A stretch of DNA of 64,000 nucleotides, taken from Bdellovibrionales bacterium (GTDB lineage Bacteria > Bdellovibrionota > Bdellovibrionia > Bdellovibrionales > UBA1609). Shown here piece after piece: positions 17,158 through 26,811 of the stretch. Made by a program: the position numbers and the translations under genes. The notes under the pieces are model-generated. The model made no database searches, was not told where the DNA came from, and saw nothing but the letters and a program-made list of their open reading frames with translations. Position 1 is the stretch's first letter, and every line of letters starts with the position of its first letter. The DNA is taken from NCBI GenBank assembly GCA_016716765.1, contig JADJVA010000006.1, forward strand, positions 408,528-472,527, in the 5' to 3' direction.

Positions 17158-19305
17158 GTGGCGATCACAAATTGGTCCATTGGGATGAAAAATAGATTTA
17201 AGAGTCAGTTGCTCAAATATCGTACACTTCGGCTACAGAAATATACGTTGATGGTCTCATTAACTTTGTTGATCGTTCTATTTCAGAACTGTGATCCAGC
17301 TGGAGTTCCTATCGGAAGTGCGCCACATGGTGATGGATTTGTCGATAGTGCGAGCGGAAATGGCAATGGAAGCGGCAACAATCCACCCGGAGGAAATAGC
17401 ACGCCGCCACCCGGAGGCGGCACACCACCACCTGGCGGCGGCACACCACCACCAGTTGTGACGGGCAACCCTCCCCCGCCTAATCCAACTGGGATTGCTT
17501 TAGCAGCAAATACAGTTAATAGCATTTCTTTGACTTGGACTGCGGGAGGAGGAAGCACGGTCGCCTATCGGGTGGCTTATCAGGAAGGAACAACAGCTCC
17601 GGCAAATTGTGGGAGCGGGACGGTGCTCTCAGTTAATTCCACAGTTGGCTTGGCTGCCAATTTGACAAGAGCTAAGCAATACTCTTTTCGAGTTTGTGCC
17701 GTAAATGGCAATACGACTCCAGATATGTCTTCCGGAATCACCTATACGACCGGTACGAGGTGTTTTCAGAATCCAGCTCCCACAATTGTGCAGGACACTT
17801 TTGCGAGTTTTTCTTTTCCGATGGGAATGGGTCCGCTCTCAGGCACGGCTACGAATATTCCGCAAGTCGCTGTGACGGGAACAAATGCTGGAGGACCCTA
17901 CGATCTAAATCAGACTTATTCGCTTCGATGCACAACTTCTGTCAATAATATTATCGACGTTGATTGTGCAGATAATAACGGAACCAATTTTAATAATAAT
18001 GCGGCAAACATCCGATTTCAGCAGCCAGCGAATAGTCAATGTCAACCGACAGGTCCCGTCACAGTGACAATGGTCGCTCGAGATGAGTGTGGTGCTGAGT
18101 CCCCTGCAAAAACAATTGTCGTAAACGTGACAAACGAGTGTCTTCCAGAGGCAAAAGTTGTAGCTGTAGAAAAGGCACAGAATGATCAGTTTGGAAGTCA
18201 GGTGGCCATTGACGGTGACTACGCAGTTGTCGTTGAAACGGGTGACAGTGAAGGCGGTGACGGGGCTGGAGCTGCGAATGTCTTTTTTTACAATGGCACC
18301 AGTTGGATTTTTCAGCAAAAATTGATTCCTACAGAAGCCGCAGTGAGCGATAACATGAAGAGCGTTGCCATTAGCGGAAGTAGAATCGTTTTGGGGAGTC
18401 CCTATCACCCCACCGCTGGAGTTGGAGCCGTCTTTGTTTTTGATCGCTCTGGCTCTACTTGGACACAAACCGCCAAGATCACTCCATCTCAACCTAACGT
18501 GCAAGATGTGGGTGACCTTTTTGGATACTCCGTGGCTCTTTCGGGCAATCAGTTGGTGGTCGGGGCACCTTGGGATAACAACGTTGAAACAGCAGGATCA
18601 AAATTGGCCTACGCGGGTGCCGTTTATGTCTACAACTTGTCAGGTGGCGCATGGGTTCAAGATGGAAGCAAAGTTGTCGTTAGTGGAAATACCGGACGCA
18701 ATGAATTTGGAGCAAGTGTTGCAATAGGCACGAATTACATTGTGGTCGGCGCACCTCACAATGAGACGTTCAAGGGAAATGGCAATGGCAAGGCGTACGT
18801 GTTGAAAAAGCCTGCCACGAACTGGACAGTTTCTCAGACCTTAGAGTCTTCAAATAAAAAAGCCGGAGATATGTTTGGAATTTCGGTGAAGACTGATGGG
18901 ACGCGGATCGCTGTTGGGGCCATCTTTGCCACAGGGCGGGCTGGTCAAACCTCGTCGGGAGCCGCTTACATCTTCGAAAATACGGGTAGCTGGGTTCAAA
19001 CTGCATCAATTGGCGCAAGTGATGTGGCAAATGGAGATCGTTTTGGAGTTTCAATTGCTCTAGCTGGAGATGATTTACTTATTGGCTCTCACTGGGATGA
19101 TTCAAAAACTGGCGCTGTTTATCACTATCGACGCAGTGGCGCTAGCTGGACTCAGAGTTTTAAAATTATGTCGCGTGACAGAGCTCTCAACGATGAGTTT
19201 GGAAGTTCGGTTGCTATGTCTAACCGTCGAGCTATTTGCGGCAGTCGTTTGGATGATGGAGCGGCCGAAAATATTGGAGCGGCCTACATTGTCAATCTCA
19301 AATGA
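17158..19305 (+). CDS. FG-GAP repeat lipoprotein with proline/glycine-rich linker
   Basis: The GTG at 17158 is chosen because AAGGGGGAG precedes it; an ATG at 17119 lacks a good site. A basic region and hydrophobic core end in the unusual lipobox LFQNC. A low-complexity linker of repeated TPPPGGG units follows, then a fibronectin type III-like domain (ISLTWTAGGGSTVAYRVAYQEG). The C-terminal half has about seven FG-GAP blades (DQFGSQVAIDGDYAVV, NEFGASVAIGTNYIVVGAP, DRFGVSIALAGDDLLIGS, DEFGSSVAMSNR) that would form an integrin-like beta-propeller. It is probably a surface-exposed binding protein anchored in the outer membrane. Confidence 0.8.
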   Translation: MAITNWSIGMKNRFKSQLLKYRTLRLQKYTLMVSLTLLIVLFQNCDPAGVPIGSAPHGDGFVDSASGNGNGSGNNPPGGNSTPPPGGGTPPPGGGTPPPVVTGNPPPPNPTGIALAANTVNSISLTWTAGGGSTVAYRVAYQEGTTAPANCGSGTVLSVNSTVGLAANLTRAKQYSFRVCAVNGNTTPDMSSGITYTTGTRCFQNPAPTIVQDTFASFSFPMGMGPLSGTATNIPQVAVTGTNAGGPYDLNQTYSLRCTTSVNNIIDVDCADNNGTNFNNNAANIRFQQPANSQCQPTGPVTVTMVARDECGAESPAKTIVVNVTNECLPEAKVVAVEKAQNDQFGSQVAIDGDYAVVVETGDSEGGDGAGAANVFFYNGTSWIFQQKLIPTEAAVSDNMKSVAISGSRIVLGSPYHPTAGVGAVFVFDRSGSTWTQTAKITPSQPNVQDVGDLFGYSVALSGNQLVVGAPWDNNVETAGSKLAYAGAVYVYNLSGGAWVQDGSKVVVSGNTGRNEFGASVAIGTNYIVVGAPHNETFKGNGNGKAYVLKKPATNWTVSQTLESSNKKAGDMFGISVKTDGTRIAVGAIFATGRAGQTSSGAAYIFENTGSWVQTASIGASDVANGDRFGVSIALAGDDLLIGSHWDDSKTGAVYHYRRSGASWTQSFKIMSRDRALNDEFGSSVAMSNRRAICGSRLDDGAAENIGAAYIVNLK

Positions 19306-19377
19306 CTGTGCTGGCGGGTTGAGGTCTGAAGAATGTTTCGAATGCTGAGATTTTTTGGGAACAAGAGGGGTAAGAGA

Positions 19378-21477
19378 ATGAGTCAAAGGAATATAAAATT
19401 GAAAAGTAGCCAGATAATATTAGGCCTATCTTTCGCATTATCGCCATTGACCTCATTTGGACTTGCTGTTGACGGCTCAGAGGAATTTCCAGGTCAGCGG
19501 GCCGGAATCGTGGCTCTTTATGAATTCAATGATACAACAGGTCCTGTTCTTGATACTTCCGGCGTTGGCACCCCTTTGAATTTAACGATTGATTCTCCCG
19601 CATCTGTCATTCGTTCTGGAGGAGCCCTTGATATTGAAGCGCCAACCTTGATTCATTCAGGCGGGCCGGCCACAAAGATCATAGATGCCTGCAAAGCATC
19701 CAATGAATTGACCATTGAAGCCTGGGTTGAGAATAATCAGGATCGTCCGCCCCGTCCGAAGCCCGTGAGAATTGTCACGCTATCAAATAAGGCGGGAAAT
19801 GCCGCAGATCAACTTTCATCCACCAATCGAAACTTTTTCTTAGGGCAAGATTATATAGATTCAAATCGATTTCATGGGGTTGTGAGAACGTCTGGAAGTC
19901 GTGACGGAGCAGAAGTTATTACTGAGCAAGGAGTTTCTGCATTTAAGAAACTCCAACACGTCTTTTTCTCTCGTGATGCTTCTGGTGTTACCCGTCTTTA
20001 TGTGAGCGATGAGTATGGGGTCAATATATTGCGGGAGACAGTTCTGAGCAATGAGACAAGGGGAACCTTTACCAACTGGGACAATGGAATGATATTGGGT
20101 ATTGGAAATGAAATTTCATATCTTGATCCAGCTGCACGTGCTGATGCAGTTGAAACAAAATTCAAAACAGAAGAGAGAGCTTGGCTTGGGAAGATTCATC
20201 TCCTCGCTATATATTGTCGAGCGCTCACACCTAAGGACATTAGCGGAGATGCGGCACCAGGGAATAAAGTGTATCCTGCTTACAAGCCTGTGCCTGGAGA
20301 TCCTATTACCGAAGGCAGAAAAAAGGCGATTTTGCTCTATAAGCGTTTAGCTGGAGTGAGCACTTCAATAGACAATCCAATCGTGAGGGAGATGGGTCAA
20401 CGGATAGATGCTCAAGACATGATTGGCGCGGCTGATTTGGCCTCTCAAGAAGCTGATTTTTATAATATTACAGTTCGTGACTTTGCTGGTCGAATGTCAA
20501 CACGCGATGAAACGGTCAATGCTCCTCTGAGCGACTTTGTTGCAACAGTGATTGGCGTCACTCGCGATGATATCAATGCGAAGCAATTGTTGACAGGTAA
20601 CTTCACTTATCAGGGGGATCCTCGTAAGGCGGCCGTCGTGCGAAATACTTTGGACGATATTGTCACTACTAACAATCATTATGACGCCCTGTCGAGCGGA
20701 AATTTTGATTTAAAAAGAGTATTAGTTAAAGTTGATGGACAAAAAATTTATAATGGTGCTGGTGGGGTAGTAGACAATCCTGATCCAGCTGGAGTGTTGA
20801 CGAGTCGCGCTTTTCTCCAAGCGCATGCATCGGCTGGAACCAATCGACGCATCGTCCAGTATTCCTTTAAGGTTTTTCTCTGCAATGATATTGAGGGATG
20901 GGCAGATTCTAAGCAGTCAGATAACTGGGTTGGGCGTGATGTCGATCGTTTCCCAGGGGGAGATACGGCCCAGTATTCGTCCAAATGTGCTGCTTGTCAC
21001 AGCGTGATGGATTCTCTGAGAAACGCTTTTTCTCGTTATGACTTTTCAAATGATGTTATTAAGTACGCCTCTATCATGCCTGATGGAAATGGCGACAGTC
21101 GGGAAACGATGGAGGAAAGTCCATCGGGAATTTCAGCTAAAATGAATCGCAATGCAGATACCTTTCCTGGTGGATTTCCATCATCCGGAGACAGCTTTAT
21201 TAATTACATACGGTCGGGTGCCAACAAATCCTACTTTGATTGGGGATCAAAGGTATCTGGTTCTGGAGCTTCAGAATTCGGTTTGATGTTAAGTGAATCA
21301 GGAGCATTTCCGCGTTGCTTGGCTCGCAGAGTTTTTCGCTCAGTATGTAAGCGCGATCCAGTGAGTTTTGAAGAGGACATGTTAAAAAATGCGGCGAGAT
21401 CCTTTACGGAAGCGAATTACAGTCTCAGGGAATTATTTAAGCGCATTGCGATCAGCAGAGAATGTTTGGGCCAATAA
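19378..21477 (+). CDS. Exported LamG-domain protein with C-terminal cytochrome c-like (CAACH) domain
   Basis: The ATG at 19378 follows GAGGGGTAAGAG. After a signal peptide (about residues 1-32) there is a LamG/concanavalin-like domain (GIVALYEFNDTTGPVLDTSG ... ELTIEAWVENN, to about residue 290). A second region has LLTGNFTYQGDP and KCAACHSVMDSLRNAFSRYDFSN, which follow the layout of DUF1588/1592-type Planctomycete cytochrome proteins, with a single CxxCH haem motif. This combination suggests a periplasmic or surface redox protein with a carbohydrate- or protein-binding lectin-like head. It is the first gene of a four-gene set with a small lipoprotein, a DUF1501-like protein and another cytochrome. 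Confidence 0.75.
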   Translation: MSQRNIKLKSSQIILGLSFALSPLTSFGLAVDGSEEFPGQRAGIVALYEFNDTTGPVLDTSGVGTPLNLTIDSPASVIRSGGALDIEAPTLIHSGGPATKIIDACKASNELTIEAWVENNQDRPPRPKPVRIVTLSNKAGNAADQLSSTNRNFFLGQDYIDSNRFHGVVRTSGSRDGAEVITEQGVSAFKKLQHVFFSRDASGVTRLYVSDEYGVNILRETVLSNETRGTFTNWDNGMILGIGNEISYLDPAARADAVETKFKTEERAWLGKIHLLAIYCRALTPKDISGDAAPGNKVYPAYKPVPGDPITEGRKKAILLYKRLAGVSTSIDNPIVREMGQRIDAQDMIGAADLASQEADFYNITVRDFAGRMSTRDETVNAPLSDFVATVIGVTRDDINAKQLLTGNFTYQGDPRKAAVVRNTLDDIVTTNNHYDALSSGNFDLKRVLVKVDGQKIYNGAGGVVDNPDPAGVLTSRAFLQAHASAGTNRRIVQYSFKVFLCNDIEGWADSKQSDNWVGRDVDRFPGGDTAQYSSKCAACHSVMDSLRNAFSRYDFSNDVIKYASIMPDGNGDSRETMEESPSGISAKMNRNADTFPGGFPSSGDSFINYIRSGANKSYFDWGSKVSGSGASEFGLMLSESGAFPRCLARRVFRSVCKRDPVSFEEDMLKNAARSFTEANYSLRELFKRIAISRECLGQ

Positions 21478-21518
21478 TTGAATATTAAATATTAAACGAA
21501 TGAACAGGGGAGAATAGA

Positions 21519-22211
21519 ATGTCTGTTAAAATAAAAGGAAAAATCAGAATTTTCTCGGTGGTGATTGGGCTCTTTATGACAATGGTGTTTGTCGGTCACG
21601 GTTGCAGTGATCTCTTGGGACGAAGTTCAAACAAGGACACAGCGTCAAGTGGACCCGCTAGTGATGAAAATCAGGATTTCGATGTGATTCCTGGTGAAAG
21701 AACGGTATCGACCGTTTATGCGAAGCAAATATTGGACAATATGACTTCCTGCTCAGGAATAGGAACACCTAGCGTTTCGACTGTTCAGGAATGGACTCAG
21801 CGGTTGGGCACCATTTCAGAATATGGCTACGCGACTTCGATTTCAGGACCAATGATGATGGGGATCGTGGCAATTGCTGGGGAAATTTGTAATGACTTAG
21901 TTTCTTTAGAAACACCAAAGCCAGATGTTCAACGAATTATCTTTGACGGAATTGATTTTACTCGGGGACCTTCTTCGGTATCAAGTGGGGCGATTCGTTT
22001 GGTGGTCAACCGACTGGCCCGAAGTTGTTGGCAACGTGACAACATTACGAGTCTCGGACCTCAGGGGGAGCCCAGCGAGACAGATGTAATCGATACTGCT
22101 TATCGAGATATTGTTCAGGCCGGAACAGGTGATACACCAGCACAAACAAGAGCTGGTATGTTGGCTGTATGCACGGGGATGTTATCTAGTTTAAGCGCAG
22201 TTGAATTTTAA
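21519..22211 (+). CDS. Small exported lipoprotein of unknown function
   Basis: The protein has 230 residues. A basic N-terminus and hydrophobic helix end at VFVGHGCSD, a lipobox-like site with Gly before Cys. The mature part is rich in Ser/Asp at the start and then helical (KQILDNMTSCSGIGTPSV, AIRLVVNRLARSCWQRDN). I do not recognise a domain. No haem motif is present. It lies 41 bases after the LamG cytochrome and 29 before the DUF1501-like gene, so it is probably an accessory subunit of the same system. Confidence 0.75.
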   Translation: MSVKIKGKIRIFSVVIGLFMTMVFVGHGCSDLLGRSSNKDTASSGPASDENQDFDVIPGERTVSTVYAKQILDNMTSCSGIGTPSVSTVQEWTQRLGTISEYGYATSISGPMMMGIVAIAGEICNDLVSLETPKPDVQRIIFDGIDFTRGPSSVSSGAIRLVVNRLARSCWQRDNITSLGPQGEPSETDVIDTAYRDIVQAGTGDTPAQTRAGMLAVCTGMLSSLSAVEF

Positions 22212-22240
22212 AATTGAAAAAATGAAAGTTGAGGATTTTT

Positions 22241-23719
22241 ATGAGCAAATTGAGCAAAAAAGATAGATTTAAGATCATTGAAATGGAAGAAAGAAACCCA
22301 GAGCTGAAGGAACGCAATACCGTTTCTCGGAACTATGTTCAGCAGCACGGGAAACCAATGTCGCGAAGGGAGCTTTTGGCTTCAGGAATGATGCACTTTG
22401 GTGCCGCGATGACTCTTCCTTCCATCTATAACGTGTTGGCAAACAATGGGGTGGCTCAAGCGGCCGAGTTAGTTTGTTCAAAGGGAGGGAATACAGATCT
22501 TGCAGCACTCGTCACTCTCAGTCTGTCGGGGGGAGCGGGGTTGTCTGGAAATTGGGTTCCTCACGATGCCGGTGGACAATTACTTCCATCATACAATCGA
22601 TTGGGTATGGGAGCCACTTCCCAACTGAATGTGGACCGCAGCGAGTTTGGTGGTGGACCTTTTGTAGCGACGAGCCAACTCTTGGCCGGTATTCGAACAA
22701 CTTCTACTCCGGGAACAAGAGATAAAACATCATTTGTTGGAGTTTGTGTCACATCTCAAGATGACTCAGGCAACAACAAGTTTGACGTGACTGGAATGGC
22801 AGCCAAATCAGGGCTCGAGGGAAGCCTCCTGAAAAACCTGGGTACTCAACAGACCGAAACTGGAACAAAACATGCTTATGCTTTTGTGCAGCCGCCGACT
22901 CCGTTGGTAGTGAGCCAATACAACGACATTACAAGTGCTCTGGGAGTAGCGGGAAGTTTGAATGCGCTAAGTACGACCCAAAAAGGCCGTCTTTTTAAGA
23001 TGGTTGAAGATTTGAGCACCACTCAAGCCCGCCAGATTGCTCAGTATTCAGGTGGAAGTAAGTTGGGCGATTTGATTAGGTGTGCGACTGGTCAAAACAA
23101 GGAACTCATGAGCAATTCAGATCCTGGCACGAGTCCTCTTAGCAATGCCGCTATCGCTGGTGTTTGGGGATTAAATGCCAACACTGCAACCAACAACAGG
23201 GACTTTGTTTTTGGGGCCATGGTTTACAATGCGCTCAAAGGCAATTGTGGATCAGTCAATCTTGAGCTTGGGGGCTATGACTATCATGGTAATCCACGGG
23301 CTACCACTGATGGGCGTGATCTTCAGGCAGGTCAAGTCATCGGTCGAATATTAGAGTCATTTGCAGCGATGGGCAAACCAGGAATGGTCTATGTTTGTTC
23401 GGATGGAGCAGTGGGTTCTGTGGTGTCTGATACCTCAAGTGCGCAATTTACAAGTGATCGTGGTGGAGGCGGTAGTGCATTAATGTTTGCCTATCATCCA
23501 ACTGGACGTCCTGTAACGAGTGCCTTCCAGTTGGGTCATTTCACAGAGGGACAGCAGGCCAATGATCGCCACTTTGTTGGGGGAAGTCCTCAGGTCGCTG
23601 CGGCCTCCGTGTTTGCAAATTACCTCTCTCTCAGTGGTCGACTGAACTTATTTGACACAAGATTATTGACCAACGAACAACTGAATGAAGCTGTTAAAAT
23701 TTTCAAACCAGTAGGGTGA
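22241..23719 (+). CDS. Tat-exported DUF1501-like protein
   Basis: The ATG at 22241 is preceded by GAGG. A long N-terminal region of about 45 residues leads to a twin-arginine motif SRRELLASG and a hydrophobic stretch ending VAQAA, so the protein is likely folded before export. The mature part begins LVTLSLSGGAGLSGNWVPHD and contains GYDYHGNP, VYVCSDGAVGSV and GGGGSALMFAYHP. This is the general pattern of DUF1501 proteins (alkaline-phosphatase/sulfatase fold), often encoded beside DUF1549/1592-type cytochromes. The partner gene here is the LamG cytochrome two genes upstream. The substrate is unknown. Confidence 0.7.
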   Translation: MSKLSKKDRFKIIEMEERNPELKERNTVSRNYVQQHGKPMSRRELLASGMMHFGAAMTLPSIYNVLANNGVAQAAELVCSKGGNTDLAALVTLSLSGGAGLSGNWVPHDAGGQLLPSYNRLGMGATSQLNVDRSEFGGGPFVATSQLLAGIRTTSTPGTRDKTSFVGVCVTSQDDSGNNKFDVTGMAAKSGLEGSLLKNLGTQQTETGTKHAYAFVQPPTPLVVSQYNDITSALGVAGSLNALSTTQKGRLFKMVEDLSTTQARQIAQYSGGSKLGDLIRCATGQNKELMSNSDPGTSPLSNAAIAGVWGLNANTATNNRDFVFGAMVYNALKGNCGSVNLELGGYDYHGNPRATTDGRDLQAGQVIGRILESFAAMGKPGMVYVCSDGAVGSVVSDTSSAQFTSDRGGGGSALMFAYHPTGRPVTSAFQLGHFTEGQQANDRHFVGGSPQVAAASVFANYLSLSGRLNLFDTRLLTNEQLNEAVKIFKPVG

Positions 23720-23723
23720 GTTT

Positions 23724-25310
23724 ATGTGGATGAAGGGACGTTTACTTGCGGTAATTGGGATAATTGGAGTTCTGCCTCTGTTCTATAACAATTGCTCTCC
23801 CTCTCATGAGAACTCTGGGGGCGCTAGCTCTCAGAGTAAGAATGGGTGCAGCGATATGTCGGAATTGTTTAGCCGAACCTACCATCCCTTCGTTAAGCAA
23901 CATTGCGCCACCTGTCATGTGCCAGGTGGCCTTGGAAAGGGCACTTTTGCTGACTCCAATTTGACTGTTGCCTGGCGTTCGTTTGAAGTAACCGGCTTTT
24001 CTAAAATATCAGAATATTCCGTAAATCCCTCTCATCAATCTCCCTACACAGGTCCACAGCATGAGGCAGAGATTTCTCAGCTTCGTGAAACCTGGGTCAA
24101 AGGGATTGAGGAGACAGAACGAAACTGCAAAGATGGTGTCCCAATTGATGACACGGAGGACGATGGCCCTCGCATTCGGACCAAGAGCAAGGGAATCAAC
24201 GCTAACTTTGCAACGGGTCAGGCTGTGACTTTGTCCTGGGGTCTTGATCGGGAGCTGATCGCAGATGATGGGATGACTTTGCCCTCGTTGCCCGGAGCAC
24301 TTTTTGAAGTGAAGGTCAGTGTGCAAGACGTCTTGGGAATAAAGTCCTATCTTATTTCGGAGCCACGAATCCGTGGATCCTCGGTAGATATTGAAGTGAA
24401 GAGTATTCGATTTTCAGTCAATGGCAAGAGCCTTTCTGGCAATCTGACTTTTAATGCAGTAAATGAGGCCATCAGGGCAGGAACAAATGTCTTATTATCA
24501 GCTGGTACCAATGTTGCGCCGATTAAAGTGAGTTATTCGGATGTCATCGCAGTATCTTTTGGAAGTCTTGAAATTCCATCGGAGCCGATCCCTCCTCCGT
24601 CCGCAGGTCCGCAAGTAGCTTTCTCAGTGGCAGCTTCATCTGTTGTCGAGTCGGCTGGCTTGGCGACGGTGAGAGTGAACCTTTCGCAGCCGTCGGCGAA
24701 GTACATCACGGTGACTATTCGCGTGAATGGCCAGACGACATCCTCAGCGCTTTGCTGTATCGATAACTTTACAAACGAGGAACAGGAGAATATCAGCATC
24801 AATCGCTTTGATTGGGACTACAAAGTGAAGGCTTATTCAGTCGTTATACCTCCCGGCGAGACTTTCAAGAATTTTGAGATTGATATTGGAAATGATCAGA
24901 GAGATGAGGGAGCTAGCGAAACGCTAGTGCTTGATTTGGATGCGATTGGTACTGTTAATGCGGTCGTGGGATCAGTAGGCCGCCACACTTTAACATTGCA
25001 AGACGATGACGATCCTTATACTGGAGCGGCCTTGACGATGACTCAACTTTTGCGTCCAGGAGGAATTCTTTATGTGAATTGCCTGGGCTGCCATAACTCT
25101 GTAAACAATGAGGGTGGGTACGACATTACGGATTGGCAGGGTCTAATTGATAACCGTATCTTGATACCCTATGATGTCAACAGCAAGGCTTTTGTGCGAA
25201 TGAATAGCAGGGTTGCGGGCTTGCCACCCATGCCTTTTACAGGCTTGCTTGAAACAGAGAAGAGAAGGGCCGTGCAGGACTGGATTATGGCTGGCGCACA
25301 AAACAACTAG
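23724..25310 (+). CDS. Lipoprotein cytochrome c with Calx-beta domain and two haem motifs
   Basis: A hydrophobic leader ends LFYNNCSP (Asn before the presumed lipidated Cys). The N-terminal haem motif CATCH lies in HPFVKQHCATCHVPGG. A middle region of unknown fold follows, then a Calx-beta domain (VAFSVAASSVVESAGLATVRVNLSQPS...ETLVLDLDAIG...HTLTLQDDDDP). A second motif CLGCH lies near the C-terminus, followed by LPPMPFTGLLETEKRRAVQDWIMAGA, typical of planctomycete-type cytochromes. The start is 4 bases after the DUF1501-like gene, so it is co-transcribed. Probably an envelope electron carrier or a structural haem protein on the cell surface. Confidence 0.75.
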   Translation: MWMKGRLLAVIGIIGVLPLFYNNCSPSHENSGGASSQSKNGCSDMSELFSRTYHPFVKQHCATCHVPGGLGKGTFADSNLTVAWRSFEVTGFSKISEYSVNPSHQSPYTGPQHEAEISQLRETWVKGIEETERNCKDGVPIDDTEDDGPRIRTKSKGINANFATGQAVTLSWGLDRELIADDGMTLPSLPGALFEVKVSVQDVLGIKSYLISEPRIRGSSVDIEVKSIRFSVNGKSLSGNLTFNAVNEAIRAGTNVLLSAGTNVAPIKVSYSDVIAVSFGSLEIPSEPIPPPSAGPQVAFSVAASSVVESAGLATVRVNLSQPSAKYITVTIRVNGQTTSSALCCIDNFTNEEQENISINRFDWDYKVKAYSVVIPPGETFKNFEIDIGNDQRDEGASETLVLDLDAIGTVNAVVGSVGRHTLTLQDDDDPYTGAALTMTQLLRPGGILYVNCLGCHNSVNNEGGYDITDWQGLIDNRILIPYDVNSKAFVRMNSRVAGLPPMPFTGLLETEKRRAVQDWIMAGAQNN

Positions 25311-26687
25311 TTATTGAGATTGGACGGCTTCTTCGTACAATCTGGTAAGAAAGTATATAAGTGACTCGGTGGCCATCTGTTTGGTCATTTTGTAGTGTGC
25401 CGACATTAACTGAGAAACTGCATTGATGCTTCTGTGACCATCAATTGCAGTGAGAACTTCGAATTGAAATCGACTTTGGTTTGAAACCGAATCGAGATAT
25501 CCTTCTTTTGGAATGGGAAGGTCATAATTTTCTAGCCAGGACGGAAGATAAGAGTACTTTCCGGGATCCTTTCCCTTTCTCATTTTGCAGGCTCTGAAGG
25601 CCCAGATTTTTTCTTGTCGCCAGTGGCCGCTGTGAGGAGACTGAAGATAGGGGAGGCTTCGTTCCTGCCACTCGAGAATATCGAATCCCGCATTCGTGAG
25701 CAATTCCTGGATTTCAGTGGGAGAATAGTGGATGGACTCAAGACCATAGCCAAAGCCAAGAGGGCCCAGGTTAATCCATTCTCCCTTCATTCTCAGCGAG
25801 TAGTTCATTCGACGTGCCAGTGTTTTCAAGTCAATGGGAACGATATCCACAAACCAGGGAGTCAAGATGGCCTCCAGGGACTCTCTTTTTACCGGTAAAT
25901 TGAGAGCATCAGCAAAAAGAAATGAGAGGTTACCAGCTCGGCCAAGCGGATTTCTGAGAGTCTGAAGAGCGCATGTGGCTTCAAGTGAGACGGGTGAAAT
26001 GGGAAACTCAAAATAATCTAGCGCTTTTTGTTGTTGCATAGCCTGAGCAACGAACATCAACAGGGGGTTGATATCGACAGATGTAAGACTCCATTCTGGG
26101 TGTTGATGGGCCAATTCAAACCCAAGTCGCCCAGCACCTCCACCAAGGATAACAAGTTGACTCCATGAGGATTGGTCCGGTGGCGTTATTGAGTCAAAAA
26201 TCTGTATGGTCTCAGTGAGTTCGTTGTTTTCCCACGCCCAATCTCGAAATAGAAGATCCATATAAGTGCGAGGCCCTTGCTTCGTTGGTATCTTATTGGG
26301 AGTCTCGGGTAGAGACGATCGATGATCAGGCTGAGTCTTGTTGTTAAAGAGTGGATCCAATAATGAAGTCATTTGGTGAAGGTTGTGTTCCATGCCTTTC
26401 GCCATGAGTTCAAGTCGCCTTATAGTTGAGGCTTGAAGGTCGACGCTTCGCAATTGCGTGTTCAAGGAAGAGACTTTCTGTTTGAGGTAAGAAAGATAGG
26501 AGCCGCATTTGCTCATCCACTGTGTTCGAACCGATTCGGGCGAAGAGAAGAGCCACGGAATTTCGTTGAGAAAAGGAAAGGCGGTTGAGCAAGATGCGCA
26601 TTGCCAAACACTTTCCTTTGTCAGATCTAGGTTACTTGCACCGCAACTGGGGCAGATGAGGGCTGAGTACAATGAGGGCACGTCCAC
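25311..26687 (-). CDS. N2227-like SAM-dependent methyltransferase with N-terminal zinc ribbon
   Basis: The GTG start follows GAAGGAG. Residues 12-35 form a four-cysteine zinc ribbon (CPSCGASN ... CASCSTAFPF), similar to Trm112-type leader domains. The catalytic part has the SAM-binding VILGGGAGRLGFELA and VDINPLLMF, then LFADALNLPV. The signature MKGEWINLGPLGFGYGLESIHYS matches the N2227/carnosine N-methyltransferase family block (WiNlGPLLYHf...sieLs). The last 60 residues look like a PqqD-like winged module (AIDGHRSINAVSQLM). The substrate is unknown; a small peptide or modified amino acid is plausible. It is convergent with the cytochrome gene, abutting it with no gap. Confidence 0.7.
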   Translation of the reverse strand: MDVPSLYSALICPSCGASNLDLTKESVWQCASCSTAFPFLNEIPWLFSSPESVRTQWMSKCGSYLSYLKQKVSSLNTQLRSVDLQASTIRRLELMAKGMEHNLHQMTSLLDPLFNNKTQPDHRSSLPETPNKIPTKQGPRTYMDLLFRDWAWENNELTETIQIFDSITPPDQSSWSQLVILGGGAGRLGFELAHQHPEWSLTSVDINPLLMFVAQAMQQQKALDYFEFPISPVSLEATCALQTLRNPLGRAGNLSFLFADALNLPVKRESLEAILTPWFVDIVPIDLKTLARRMNYSLRMKGEWINLGPLGFGYGLESIHYSPTEIQELLTNAGFDILEWQERSLPYLQSPHSGHWRQEKIWAFRACKMRKGKDPGKYSYLPSWLENYDLPIPKEGYLDSVSNQSRFQFEVLTAIDGHRSINAVSQLMSAHYKMTKQMATESLIYFLTRLYEEAVQSQ

Positions 26688-26811
26688 TGGAGGCTCCTTC
26701 GACCAGATGATCGACTTTGAAGGCTAGAATTTAGTCCTTGGAAACTAGATTAAAAATAGACTGCCCCTTGGGCAATCCAAATCTGTGTCAAAATGGGATA
26801 TAAAGAAAAAA

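Noticed and set aside
17398..17460. Tandem repeat or CRISPR-like array
   Set aside because: The repeats are codons of a Pro/Gly linker in a coding sequence; no spacers or cas genes. No CRISPR array was seen anywhere in the window.
17283..17558. 91-residue minus-strand frame rich in Pro and Gly
   Set aside because: It is the reverse complement of the TPPPGGG linker of the FG-GAP lipoprotein; low complexity only.
17905..18504. 199-residue minus-strand frame
   Set aside because: Antisense to the FG-GAP propeller; composition (Cys- and Ser-rich) is typical of a shadow frame.
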